Positions 53,760 through 62,267 of a stretch of 64,000 bases of DNA are shown here, piece after piece (positions within the stretch are counted from its first letter, which is position 1; the number at the start of each line of letters is the position of its first letter). The translations under genes and the position numbers were made by a program. The stretch is from Cryptobacteroides sp934698975. Its GTDB lineage: Bacteria; Bacteroidota; Bacteroidia; Bacteroidales; UBA932. The stretch is from positions 21,074-85,073 of the forward strand of contig CAKUVR010000010.1 in the NCBI GenBank assembly GCA_934698975.1, written 5' to 3'. The notes under the pieces were generated by a model, which searched no databases, was not told the DNA's origin, and was given only the letters and a program-made list of their open reading frames with translations.

Positions 53760-55181
53760 ATGGCTTCATTTCTCGATTTCTTCAGAATAAGCGCTCCGTC
53801 CGCCGCAAAGGTGGCTCCGGAGAACACTGACAAGGTCTGGAAGCGTTCCCGTTTCCAGTCCTTCCTTGCAATCACGTTCGGCTACGCTCTCTACTATGTG
53901 TGCCGTATGTCGATGGGCGTGATGAAGCAGCCGCTGATCGACGCCGGTTTGCTCAATGCAACGCAGCTCGGTATCATCGGAGCCTGCCTTTACTGGACCT
54001 ACGCCGTGGGCAAGTTCGTCAACGGATTCCTGGCCGACGGCTCGAATGTCAAAAGGTTTATGGCCACGGGACTTGTCCTGTCATCCGCCGCGAACCTGAT
54101 AATGGGTGTACTCGGTGCCACGGCGGTCAGCGCGGGCATCAGCAGTTCCATTATATTCATAGTGTTCGCAATAATGTGGGGCATTAACGGTTGGGCGCAG
54201 TCCATGGGTGCCCCTCCGTCCATCGTCACTCTGTCGAGGTGGTTCCCGCTCAGGATACGTGGCACCTATTACGGATTTTTCAGCGCCTCGCACAACATCG
54301 GAGAGGGTCTATCGTTCATATTCGTAGGCTCCATTGTCGCCGCCTTCGGTTGGAAATGGGGCTTCTTCGGAGCGGCCTGCGCCGGACTTCTGGGAGTGCT
54401 TTTGATTCTGTTCTGGCTTCACGACACACCAGAGAGCAAGGGTCTTCCGTCCATCGAGGAACTCTCCGGTGAGGAGACCAGAAAGCCGGCTGCGGAAGAG
54501 TCCTCCGAGTCTGACGAGACCAGGGCCATGGAGACCAGAAAGATCCAGAAGGCGGTTCTCCGCAATTCCGGAGTGTGGATTCTGGCTCTTTCCAGCGCGT
54601 TTATGTACATGAGCCGCTATGCCATCAACGAATGGGGCACTATCTTCCTTCAGGAGACTTATGAATATGAACTCAAAGCCGCCGCCGCGATCATCGGCAT
54701 CAATCCGATCTTCGGAGTGTTGGGAACCGTGCTCTCCGGCTGGCTGTCCGACAAGGTGTTCAAAGGCGACAGGAAATATCCCGCCTTCACCGCCGGCGTC
54801 CTTGAGGCCATATCCCTTTACTTGTTCCTGTTTGGAGGTGGAAGTCACTTCACGCTCATCCTTTCTATGGTTCTGTTCGGAATCGCCATCGGTGTGCTGA
54901 TCAGCTTCCTTGGCGGCCTGATGGCCATTGACCTTGTTCCGAGAAAGGCTGCGGGAGCCGCGCTCGGCATCGTCGGTGTCGCTTCCTACGCCGCCGCCGG
55001 TTTGCAGAACGTAGTCACGGGACTCCTTCTGGACAACAACACGGTAGAGGCCGTGAACAAACTCGGCGAGACCGTGACCAAGCACGATTTCACCTACGTC
55101 AGCTGGTTCTGGCTCGGAGCCGCAGTGATCTCCTTCCTTCTCCCAATGCTGAACTGGCGCCGCAAACAGCAGGAAATATAA
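53760..55181 (+). CDS. Organophosphate:phosphate antiporter of the GlpT/UhpT family
   Basis: 473 aa, about 12 TM segments. The N-terminal FGYALYYVCRMSMGVMKQPLI is the conserved opening of the family. WGINGWAQSMGAPPSIVTLSRWF and GTYYGFFSASHNIGEGLSF follow. A ~60-residue charged loop occupies the centre (EELSGEETRKPAAEESSESDE). It probably imports glycerol-3-phosphate in exchange for phosphate, given the phosphodiesterase upstream. Other phosphorylated small molecules are possible. Confidence 0.9.
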   Translation: MASFLDFFRISAPSAAKVAPENTDKVWKRSRFQSFLAITFGYALYYVCRMSMGVMKQPLIDAGLLNATQLGIIGACLYWTYAVGKFVNGFLADGSNVKRFMATGLVLSSAANLIMGVLGATAVSAGISSSIIFIVFAIMWGINGWAQSMGAPPSIVTLSRWFPLRIRGTYYGFFSASHNIGEGLSFIFVGSIVAAFGWKWGFFGAACAGLLGVLLILFWLHDTPESKGLPSIEELSGEETRKPAAEESSESDETRAMETRKIQKAVLRNSGVWILALSSAFMYMSRYAINEWGTIFLQETYEYELKAAAAIIGINPIFGVLGTVLSGWLSDKVFKGDRKYPAFTAGVLEAISLYLFLFGGGSHFTLILSMVLFGIAIGVLISFLGGLMAIDLVPRKAAGAALGIVGVASYAAAGLQNVVTGLLLDNNTVEAVNKLGETVTKHDFTYVSWFWLGAAVISFLLPMLNWRRKQQEI

Positions 55182-55215
55182 AAGGCTTCATTCGGAGCAA
55201 CATAAGATAAGAGAG

Positions 55216-55248
55216 GAGTGGCCAAGATTTGGTCACTCTTCTTTTTTT
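55216..55248 (+). terminator. Rho-independent terminator at the end of PUL 2
   Basis: Stem AGTGGCCAA with TTGGTCACT (one mismatch) followed by CTTCTTTTTTT. Confidence 0.8.
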
Positions 55249-55257
55249 GACGGTTTC

Positions 55258-55511
55258 GTACACTGCCTTCCTAAGGACGCATGTATTGCCATTTTGCGAA
55301 ATGGCGGCATACGATCACGCTTCCACGCCATTGTGAGGCATAGTTGTATGCCAGCTATGCCTCCTGAGACCATAGTCGGCATATACACAGGCTTCTCGCC
55401 GTGCTCAAGGTGGGTTTGCGTGCCGCCATATTCACAATATGTGGGTGTCGCCAACTCGAAAATAGTTCAGCGACTGCCTGCATGCCATGTTTGTCAACTG
55501 CTATATAGTTA
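55258..55511 (-). repeat. ~260-bp palindrome-rich repeat, copy 2 (inverted relative to copy 1)
   Basis: Aligns as reverse complement with 41205-41472. With copy 1 it brackets the whole of PUL 2. The inner stem arms TATGCC and GGCATA are kept although the loop differs. No conserved reading frame. Confidence 0.82.
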
Positions 55512-55590
55512 CCAAAAATTGATGCGACAGTTGGCCGATTTTTTATGCGACAGTTGGCGCAGGATTTGAACCTTACGAGTCAGCCTCTTT

Positions 55591-56004
55591 TCAGTTCATT
55601 CTTAAATATGAACAATACTTGGCGAGTAGGTTTTCTAATGAAAGGTAGCCTTTTTCATACCGCTCCGCATCAAGTGGCAAAATCCTTTCGCTCACTGGTA
55701 ACTTACCTTTGTAGAGAGCTTTGATGTATTGATTTCCATTTTGCTGTTCGATTCTGATCTCGGATTTTCGAGCGATGGATGAACGCACTTCATCCACATT
55801 CAACCGTATTCCTTCTATTTCTGATGAATAAACTACATCAAACGTCAGATTCTCTGCCATCGCTTTTAATTTGCTGTCGAAGCCAAGGGAAGCAAGTCTG
55901 CCATATAACAACCCTTGTTTACGGTTCACCTCTTCAAGAAGTGCTGTCAATTCAGCCGCGTTCCAACGGAATGCAGTCCAGTTGTCTCTTTCGTGTATAT
56001 ACAT
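55591..56004 (-). pseudogene. Truncated Fic-family protein, N-terminal DUF4172-like part only
   Basis: 137 codons. The start, YIHERDNWTAFRW, and the block VVYSSEIEGIRLNVDEVRSSIARK match the N-terminal domain of Bacteroidales Fic proteins, which holds the SEIEG-type region. After residue ~80 the homology stops and a different tail (GNQYIKALYKGK to NLLAKYCSYLRMN) follows. The Fic core with HPFxxGNGR is absent. It is either a remnant fused to another fragment or a small stand-alone domain; the former is more likely. Confidence 0.7.
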
Positions 56005-56122
56005 ACCTATGACATATTATTTTGCGTCATTAAGTAATGAATAACGCCGCAATTTTTGCGGCAAAATTCGCAAATTATTGTCGCATCACCAAGTAAGGAC
56101 CTTGTTGTGCGTTATAATAAGC

Positions 56123-56539
56123 CTATCTCGATTCAAGTATTTGAACAATTTCAGCAGGAGTTACTACGAATGGTCTGATAGGGAAATGCTTGATATTTCC
56201 AGTTATGAGATAAGAATCATCTTTTGATAATGCGATTTCATAAAAGACGACATCCTTCGGATCAGGAAAAACAACATCCATTGCAGGTGCTCTGTCAAGG
56301 CATAGACCATCTGTCACGATAGCTTTAAGAACTGTCTCAATCAAGGTTTTATCCAAATGAAATTTTTCTCTTGAAAGGACAGACCGATACTCTTGAAGAA
56401 TCTCATCATTATACAGTGGGACAATTCTGTCCTGCACAATAGCCCGAAAGACTTTCGCTGGATTAGAGTCTATTGATTTTGAAATCAATGCAGAAACAAG
56501 GACATTGGTATCCACTACAGCAAATAGCCTATTGCTCAT
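56123..56539 (-). CDS. PIN-domain toxin
   Basis: 138 aa from the ATG at 56539. The PIN signature is present. The first acidic residue lies in AVVDTNVLVSAL, with others in EILQEYRSVL and the FPDPKDVVFYEIAL block. LITGNIKHFP near the end is typical of COG1569 putative toxins. PIN proteins are Mg2+-dependent ribonucleases. The start overlaps the antitoxin's end by 11 bp. Confidence 0.88.
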   Translation of the reverse strand: MSNRLFAVVDTNVLVSALISKSIDSNPAKVFRAIVQDRIVPLYNDEILQEYRSVLSREKFHLDKTLIETVLKAIVTDGLCLDRAPAMDVVFPDPKDVVFYEIALSKDDSYLITGNIKHFPIRPFVVTPAEIVQILESR

Positions 56540-56822
56540 TGCGCACCTCCTGAATCTCCGCATTGATTTCATCTAGAGACATATTCTGAGCACCGGACTC
56601 TTTAGCTTGCGCCCTCATTTCGATAAATGCGTTCCAGGCATCTCGATTTATTTGTTCTTTTGTTGATGCTTTGATTTCAAAAGGGATTCTTCTTTCACGT
56701 ACTACAGCTTTCATAAAGACTGTGATGGCCGCTGTGCTGGTAAACCCGAAATCATCGCATATCATATCGAAATTTTTCTTCAGATTTTCATCTACCCTCA
56801 TAGATAATGTTGACTGTGCCAT
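56529..56822 (-). CDS. RelB/DinJ-family antitoxin
   Basis: 97 aa. The N-terminal ribbon-helix-helix (TLSMRVDENLKKNFDMICDDFGFTSTAAITVFMKAVV) is the RelB/DinJ DNA-binding domain. The acidic C-terminal tail (LDEINAEIQEVRNE) should wrap the toxin. RelB/DinJ usually pairs with a RelE/YafQ fold toxin; here the partner is a PIN protein. Confidence 0.9.
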   Translation of the reverse strand: MAQSTLSMRVDENLKKNFDMICDDFGFTSTAAITVFMKAVVRERRIPFEIKASTKEQINRDAWNAFIEMRAQAKESGAQNMSLDEINAEIQEVRNEQ

Positions 56823-56845
56823 AATACAAACATTTTGTTTCTATA

Positions 56846-56879
56846 CAAAGATAATACAGGGTATTGACAAATGCAATAC
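56846..56879 (-). promoter_or_regulatory. Promoter and operator of the RelB-PIN pair
   Basis: The minus strand reads TATCTTTG (56853-56846), matching TAnnTTTG, with a TTG 20 bp upstream. A perfect inverted repeat, GTATTG-N7-CAATAC (56861-56879), covers the -33 area. That is where an autoregulatory RHH antitoxin would bind. Confidence 0.65.
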
Positions 56880-57201
56880 AATCCATTATTATTCGTTAAT
56901 AATGTCGTCGAATGACTCCTTTTGTCGCCCTTGGACAACGAAATTGCGCAAAAATGTCGTTCAATAGCGAAAGATATCGCATCGAGATCATTTGCTCCAT
57001 ATAATGCTCCCGTTGATGGCAATTGAGCATACAACGGGAGCGATAATGCTTGATTATGCGCCTCTTGATACACCAAAACATATTCCTCTAATATCTCCAA
57101 TCATATTCATCGCTGGCAATTATATGGTCAATACTATGTGAAAGTCAACAAGTACATGGATTCTTGTTATTATGTACAACTTTTAATATTTAAGGATTGT
57201 T
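56880..57201. other. Intergenic region before the recombinase, nothing firm
   Basis: A 100-codon minus-strand frame crosses this gap into the antitoxin gene. It overlaps the antitoxin promoter and shows no protein-like pattern, so I do not call it. No RNA gene or terminator is evident. Confidence 0.45.
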
Positions 57202-58128
57202 ATGAAGACAAAAAACATCAGAAAGATCGCATTGGCTTGGAAAGATGACAAGCGATGCTATGTAAAGCGGTCAACATTCGCTGCTTATGTGCTTATTCTG
57301 GAGAATCACGTTCTGCCTTCATTTGGCGAGTGTGACACTCTGAACGAGAGTCTGGTGCAGGAGTTCGTCTTGCGGAAGCTTGACAGCGGGCTTTGCATCA
57401 AAACGGTGAAAGACATTCTCATTGTCCTGAAAATGGTGATGAGGTTCGGCGTGAAGAACGGATGGATGAACTACTGCGAATGGGACATCAAATATCAGAC
57501 AATGGAAACCAATAATGAGATTGAGGTTCTGACAGTCTCGAACCATAGGAAGATTCTCGACTTCACCAAGCGGAATTTCACATTCCTAAATCTCGGAATT
57601 TGCATCAGCCTGACCACGGGGCTGCGCATCGGTGAAATTTGCGGATTGAAGAGGTCAGACATCGATGCCGTTAACGGAACGATAACTGTCAGGCGCACTA
57701 TTGAGCGCATTTACGTCATTGAGGGCGCAAGCAAGCACACAGAACTCATAGTCAATACTCCCAAGACAAAGAACTCCTGCCGTGAGATACCGATGTGCAA
57801 GGAACTGATGGCGATAGTCAAGCCTTTGAAGAAAGTTGTCAATGAAGATTTCTACGTGCTGACCAATGAGGAAAAGCCGATGGAACCACGGACATATCGC
57901 AACTACTATCACCGCCTGATGAAGCGCCTCGGAATTCCGCGTCTGAAATATCACGGACTCCGGCATAGTTTCGCTACACGCTGCATCGAGAGCAATTGTG
58001 ACTACAAGACTGTCAGTGTACTGCTCGGCCACGCCAATATTACGACAACCTTGAATCTGTACGTACATCCGAATATGGAGCAGAAGAAACGCTGCATTTC
58101 CAAGATGCTCAGGTCACTCGGTAAGTAG
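57202..58128 (+). CDS. Tyrosine-type site-specific recombinase
   Basis: 308 aa. An N-terminal SAM-like core-binding domain spans ~residues 1-105. The catalytic domain is complete: Arg in TTGLRIGEICGLKRSDI (~141), HGLRHSFATRC (~251-257), the GHANITTT His (~276), and the tyrosine in TLNLYVHPN (~285). It is a XerC/D-like integrase of the short type used by small mobile elements and DNA-inversion loci. Its neighbours (Fic remnant, toxin-antitoxin pair, large surface lipoprotein) fit either. No 'shufflon' repeats were found. Confidence 0.93.
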   Translation: MKTKNIRKIALAWKDDKRCYVKRSTFAAYVLILENHVLPSFGECDTLNESLVQEFVLRKLDSGLCIKTVKDILIVLKMVMRFGVKNGWMNYCEWDIKYQTMETNNEIEVLTVSNHRKILDFTKRNFTFLNLGICISLTTGLRIGEICGLKRSDIDAVNGTITVRRTIERIYVIEGASKHTELIVNTPKTKNSCREIPMCKELMAIVKPLKKVVNEDFYVLTNEEKPMEPRTYRNYYHRLMKRLGIPRLKYHGLRHSFATRCIESNCDYKTVSVLLGHANITTTLNLYVHPNMEQKKRCISKMLRSLGK

Positions 58129-58230
58129 AACATACAAGACATAGACGATCCGGATGACCATCATAGGTAAGACCACCTTGGAGTTCGACACAAAACAAGG
58201 AATAGCTTGCCACATCACGTTATGAGTTGT

Positions 58231-58265
58231 GAATATATATTCGCAAGTATGTATTTGCGGTGAAT
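58231..58265. repeat. Clustered short palindromes downstream of the recombinase
   Basis: GAATATATATTC (58231-58242) is a perfect palindrome. It overlaps a second inverted repeat, CGCAA (58242-58246) with TTGCG (58255-58259). It could be a recombinase core site or a regulatory site for the surface lipoprotein. The rest of the 58129-58419 gap shows nothing else. Confidence 0.35.
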
Positions 58266-58419
58266 ATTTTTTGCCCGAGCATTGTTTACTGAAGATTATT
58301 TGATATATTTACAACCCCATTCTGGATATCCTCGTTTTGGTGATGAGGCGGCTTCATATTCATAGTGTAATATTGCTGACCGCGGAGCCGGGTTGGTGAC
58401 GAACTTAATAAATATTCTT

Positions 58420-61278
58420 ATGAACCACTTTCTCGGGAAAAGTGTGGGGGTATTGTTTGCCGTGCTTTCGGCTTGCGTGATCCCTGCGTGCAAGACAGAC
58501 CTTTCGGATGTCTGGAACTCCATTGACAACATTGATGACCGGTTGTCGCAGGTGGAGAAGAAAATCGAGGAGATGAACACGAACATTGACGCGCTTGGGA
58601 AGATCTGCGATGCGTTGAGTTCCAATGTCTCCGTCTCAAGTGTCATCCCTCTTCAAGATGCCTCCGGCTACGAGATCGTCTTTTCGGACGGAACCAAGGC
58701 CACGATTCACGATGGCTCTGACGGCAAGGATGGGCATTCACAGACCGTGTCGGTCGCTTATGACCAGACTACAGGCTGCTATTATTGGACTGTCGATGGA
58801 GAGCCTCTTCTGGATGCTTCCGGGAACAAGGTGAAGGCCAATGGAACAGATGCGGAGCTTCCACTCCTTTCTTCAGGGGCTTCGTTGGGAGAGTCTTATG
58901 TCCAGGACGCTACCTACATCTCGGTTGACGGAGGGAAGACTTGGACGCGGATTTCCGGTGAGAACGGGGTTTCGTTCTTTGATAGTGTAAAGGCTGATGA
59001 GGCTTCTTCAAAGGTCACTATGGTCCTGTCCGACGGAACCGTGCTTGAGATTCCGTTCGTCAAGGATTTTATGTTCGCCTTTGCCGAGTCTGAGGTCAAG
59101 GTCGCCTATGGTGCCGAAGTTGAGGTTCAGGTGACTCAAAAAGGGGTGGTGACTTCCCAGATTGTTAAGCCTGATGGCTGGAAGGCCTCCTTGAAGGATG
59201 ACGCCGTGATTGTCAAGGCACCGTCTATGGCCAATGATTTCGCCGAGACTGAAGGAGATGTGGCTGTCATCGCTGTCTCCAAAAGTGGTTTCACAGTTAT
59301 CTCCAAACTGAAAGTGAGTGTCCTGGAAGCGTCCCTTTACGCTGAGGCCGAGGCTGGTTTGGGAGAGGTGACCGTTAAATATGTCCCTAACGATGCGGTC
59401 TCTACCTACAGGGTGTATGAAAGAGTGTTCACCGCTGAGGATGCCGCTGCGATAACGGATGATTCTTTCGAGGAAAAACTGAAGGACGAGAAGTTCTCTG
59501 AATATTCCTCCGGGCAAAGTGTGACTTTGACCGTTCCGGACAGTTTCGCAATCGGCTCTGACGCCGTTGTCTTCGCTGTCGCCTATAATCAGAAGAAACA
59601 GGCCGGTGCGGTGGTTCGTTGCGCATTCAAGGTGGGCGGGCCTCAGGTCGGAATCAGTCTTGTGAAAGCGCATTGTACCTCGCTTGAGACACAGACCACA
59701 CCCAACGGCTTCACCAATTATTATTTCCAGTGGGTCGGAAAGACTTCTGTGGCAGATTCGTTTGATGGAAATGCCTCCGACGATGTGGCCGGTTTTGTAA
59801 AATATCTTTCCGGCAAGCCATCAGGTACGGTCGCCACTCTTTGGTCAAAGAAAGCTGAGAATAGAACCTGGAAGAACCTTGACGAGAGCACTGAATATTC
59901 TTTTGTCTGTGTGCCGGTCACGAAGAAGAACAGTGTGATTCCTACCGGGGCGATGACGAGATTGGATATGAGGACATTGTCTGAGGATGAGGTTCCGCTT
60001 CCTGTCGTGGCGGCTGAAGTGACGAGTTCCAACTGGCTTTACACATCGGTTAAGTACACGATGAATGATGCGGTGACCAAACTTTATTGCATAGCGATCT
60101 CCCAAAAGGAATGGGCTGAGTATCAGGCGGCGCATCCTGCCGAGGATCCTAAGGAGACCGTGAAGGCCAACGGAAAGCCGTACCCGTACGAGGGTGCGGA
60201 GAGGGTTTCGACCTGGGCGACCCAGAAGGAGACTCCTGTCTACATTCTGGCCGTGGCGGAGAACGAGGTCGGAAAATTCTCCGATCTGGTTCAGGTTTCC
60301 TACACGACACCTTCCTATGTCAAGGGTAAGGCTACTGTTGACATAGCGGTTTCCGATGTCAAGGCGACCTCGGCCCATTCCGTCTGCACCCCATCTTCCG
60401 ATGCCGTCTACTATCTGATGAAACACGCCAGCGATGCGCAGTGGACGGCGATTGACCAGCAAGAGCAGGGCGGAATCTATGAATATGTCTGCCGCAACGG
60501 TTACAAACTCAAAGACACGGATATCTACGATTGGACCGGACTTGTGGTCGATACGGACTACACCATCTATTGCGTGGCGGTTGACCAGGACGGCAACTAT
60601 GGTGAGTTGGCCAAGGCAAAATTCCGCACGGCGGAGGAAGAAGGTGAGGACAGCCCTGAATATAGCCGTTTCATCGGAACGTGGACAATGTCGTACACTG
60701 ACTACCTGACGGGCAAGACTGGTTCGATGCCGATTCATATAATCCGTAAGACTACTGGAAAGTCATTCTATGTGAGCGGATTGATGACTCCGGAGTTTGT
60801 CACTCGCTATGGCATCGCCGATGCTTCGATTGTGGCTCCGTTCTCTGACGGCAGGATTCTTCTGAACGCTGCGACATCTGTCAAGGATGCGGGAGAGTCA
60901 GCGAAGAAAGTTGGCCGTGACTACAAATTCTGTGGTTTCACGAAAGGTTCGGACAAGGATGAGCCTACGGTGTTCTTTAGGTCGATAGCCGGACTTGTCG
61001 GCACCTATTCTGACGGAAAGATTCAATTTATTGATAACGGAGCTGTCGGGGGCTCGTACACTCTCCAAGGATATTGCTGGGTCGCCTTTGATTCGGACGG
61101 CAATCCTGTAGGCAGGGCTGACGCAGTGATCCCTGTCAACATCTCTTTCGAGAAATCCGCTCAGACTGCTTCCGTTGCAGCTCAGAATGGAGTGGCAACA
61201 TCCGGCCGCACAATAGTGAATCGGACAAATGGGACGGATTCGGGAAGTCTGACGGTCTTCGGATTCGACATAGAATAA
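58420..61278 (+). CDS. Large surface lipoprotein with DUF4988/PL29-N-terminal-like domain
   Basis: 952 aa from the ATG at 58420; a GTG upstream is less likely. Lipobox VIPAC, then a coiled coil (NSIDNIDDRLSQVEKKIEEMNTNI, residues ~28-60). DUF4988-type repeats follow (YEIVFSDGTKATIHDGSDG, YYWTVDGEPLLDASGNKV, TYISVDGGKTWTRI). Several FN3/BACON-like beta domains lead to a C-terminal domain beginning SRFIGTWTMSYTDY, similar to lipid- or ligand-binding barrels. No polysaccharide-lyase catalytic domain is visible. It is probably a surface adhesin or binding protein. It is a single-gene unit ending in a terminator. Confidence 0.82.
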   Translation: MNHFLGKSVGVLFAVLSACVIPACKTDLSDVWNSIDNIDDRLSQVEKKIEEMNTNIDALGKICDALSSNVSVSSVIPLQDASGYEIVFSDGTKATIHDGSDGKDGHSQTVSVAYDQTTGCYYWTVDGEPLLDASGNKVKANGTDAELPLLSSGASLGESYVQDATYISVDGGKTWTRISGENGVSFFDSVKADEASSKVTMVLSDGTVLEIPFVKDFMFAFAESEVKVAYGAEVEVQVTQKGVVTSQIVKPDGWKASLKDDAVIVKAPSMANDFAETEGDVAVIAVSKSGFTVISKLKVSVLEASLYAEAEAGLGEVTVKYVPNDAVSTYRVYERVFTAEDAAAITDDSFEEKLKDEKFSEYSSGQSVTLTVPDSFAIGSDAVVFAVAYNQKKQAGAVVRCAFKVGGPQVGISLVKAHCTSLETQTTPNGFTNYYFQWVGKTSVADSFDGNASDDVAGFVKYLSGKPSGTVATLWSKKAENRTWKNLDESTEYSFVCVPVTKKNSVIPTGAMTRLDMRTLSEDEVPLPVVAAEVTSSNWLYTSVKYTMNDAVTKLYCIAISQKEWAEYQAAHPAEDPKETVKANGKPYPYEGAERVSTWATQKETPVYILAVAENEVGKFSDLVQVSYTTPSYVKGKATVDIAVSDVKATSAHSVCTPSSDAVYYLMKHASDAQWTAIDQQEQGGIYEYVCRNGYKLKDTDIYDWTGLVVDTDYTIYCVAVDQDGNYGELAKAKFRTAEEEGEDSPEYSRFIGTWTMSYTDYLTGKTGSMPIHIIRKTTGKSFYVSGLMTPEFVTRYGIADASIVAPFSDGRILLNAATSVKDAGESAKKVGRDYKFCGFTKGSDKDEPTVFFRSIAGLVGTYSDGKIQFIDNGAVGGSYTLQGYCWVAFDSDGNPVGRADAVIPVNISFEKSAQTASVAAQNGVATSGRTIVNRTNGTDSGSLTVFGFDIE

Positions 61279-61304
61279 CTATCCGTTTGTTCAGGGATTA
61301 AAAC

Positions 61305-61346
61305 AACGCGCTCCCTGTAGATATAAATCCGCGGGGAGCGCGTTTT
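61305..61346. terminator. Rho-independent terminator, possibly bidirectional
   Basis: Perfect 11-bp GC-rich stem AACGCGCTCCC (61305-61315) with GGGAGCGCGTT (61334-61344), followed by TTTT on the plus strand and preceded by AAAA. It serves the surface lipoprotein and probably the converging small gene. Confidence 0.85.
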
Positions 61347-61390
61347 CGTTACAAGGACCATATTCTTGACGGAGATTTATGACCCTTTGG

Positions 61391-61912
61391 TCAGGAGCGG
61401 CCAAATCGCCAGGCATGAAGGTTGGCCAGACCTTCGTCAAACTCTTTTCTCCAGGCTCTTTGGCAGGAGGTGATGTCAAGATATTCATTCCTCAGTCCGC
61501 TGTGGTCGAAGGCGAAGCGGAGCGAAGGGTCTTCTGCGACCATATTCCTGACCTTGTCGTACATCTCCATAAATCGGGCTCTCAGCGGGCCGCAGAGGAT
61601 GAATCCTTCATCGCAGTCGTACCAGTTGAGGTCACCGCCGGATGTGCAGACGCTTGCCGCTTCGATGTACTGCTTCATCGCCAGAAACGTCAGTCCTGAT
61701 TCATTCAGGAAGTTTCCGTACTCCTCCCGAGCGAAACTGAGCGTCAGGATGAAAGGAATTTCCTCTCCGGCTTTGTGGCGTTTATGGAGTTCGCTTTCAA
61801 GGCCTTGGATTCTATCGAGATATTCTTCGGACAATTCCTTGACCATATCAAGACTCATTCTTACATCGCCGCCTTCCGTCCATGCCGCAAGCTGGGTGTT
61901 TTTGTTTGTCAT
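61391..61912 (-). CDS. Unrecognised 173-aa helical protein
   Basis: A soluble, mostly helical protein from the ATG at 61912 (MTNKNTQLAAW). TPR-like heptads are suggested by EEYLDRIQGLESELHKRHKAG, and a conserved-looking DLNWYDCDEGFILCGPLRARF block follows. It ends WRFGRS. No family is recognised; it stands alone between the surface lipoprotein and uvrA. Confidence 0.6.
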   Translation of the reverse strand: MTNKNTQLAAWTEGGDVRMSLDMVKELSEEYLDRIQGLESELHKRHKAGEEIPFILTLSFAREEYGNFLNESGLTFLAMKQYIEAASVCTSGGDLNWYDCDEGFILCGPLRARFMEMYDKVRNMVAEDPSLRFAFDHSGLRNEYLDITSCQRAWRKEFDEGLANLHAWRFGRS

Positions 61913-62267
61913 AACGCACAAATTATATCAAAGAACTTTGTGGTTGGCTTGATTGGCCGCCAACCAAAATCCCGGCCACCCGGTCTGTCGTCAGGGTACA
62001 ATTCCCCTGGTCAGGACCTTCGTCCGGTTCTTTGCGCGTATGTGAAGGAAATTATTGTCAGTGCATTCCGCAAGCGATTACTCTGCAAATGTAATGAATA
62101 TTTTCGTAAAACAGCCTATCCGCTCAAAATAAAGTGGCCAATAAAAGGATACGAGCCAACTTTAGTAAGGATATGTTTATTGCCCCGGTTCTTTTCAGAA
62201 AATAGCGGCATTATTCGATGCAAGCCGGGAATTATTCGTAAATTTGCGGTTCGCTAATCGATGGACT
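61913..62267. promoter_or_regulatory. Intergenic region with the uvrA promoter
   Basis: A TAAATTTG at 62239-62246 matches the -7 consensus 21 bp before the uvrA ATG. A TGGTTGGC/GCCAACCA stem (61941-61948 with 61959-61966) lies at the other end. Nothing else is seen in the remaining ~300 bp. Confidence 0.5.

Noticed and set aside
56798..57100. 100-codon minus-strand frame upstream of the antitoxin
   Set aside because: It overlaps the antitoxin start and its promoter and looks like a chance frame.
61941..61966. TGGTTGGC/GCCAACCA hairpin resembling the island motif
   Set aside because: It reads GGTTGGC, not GGTTGCGG, has no GTA at the right distance and faces no nearby gene start.
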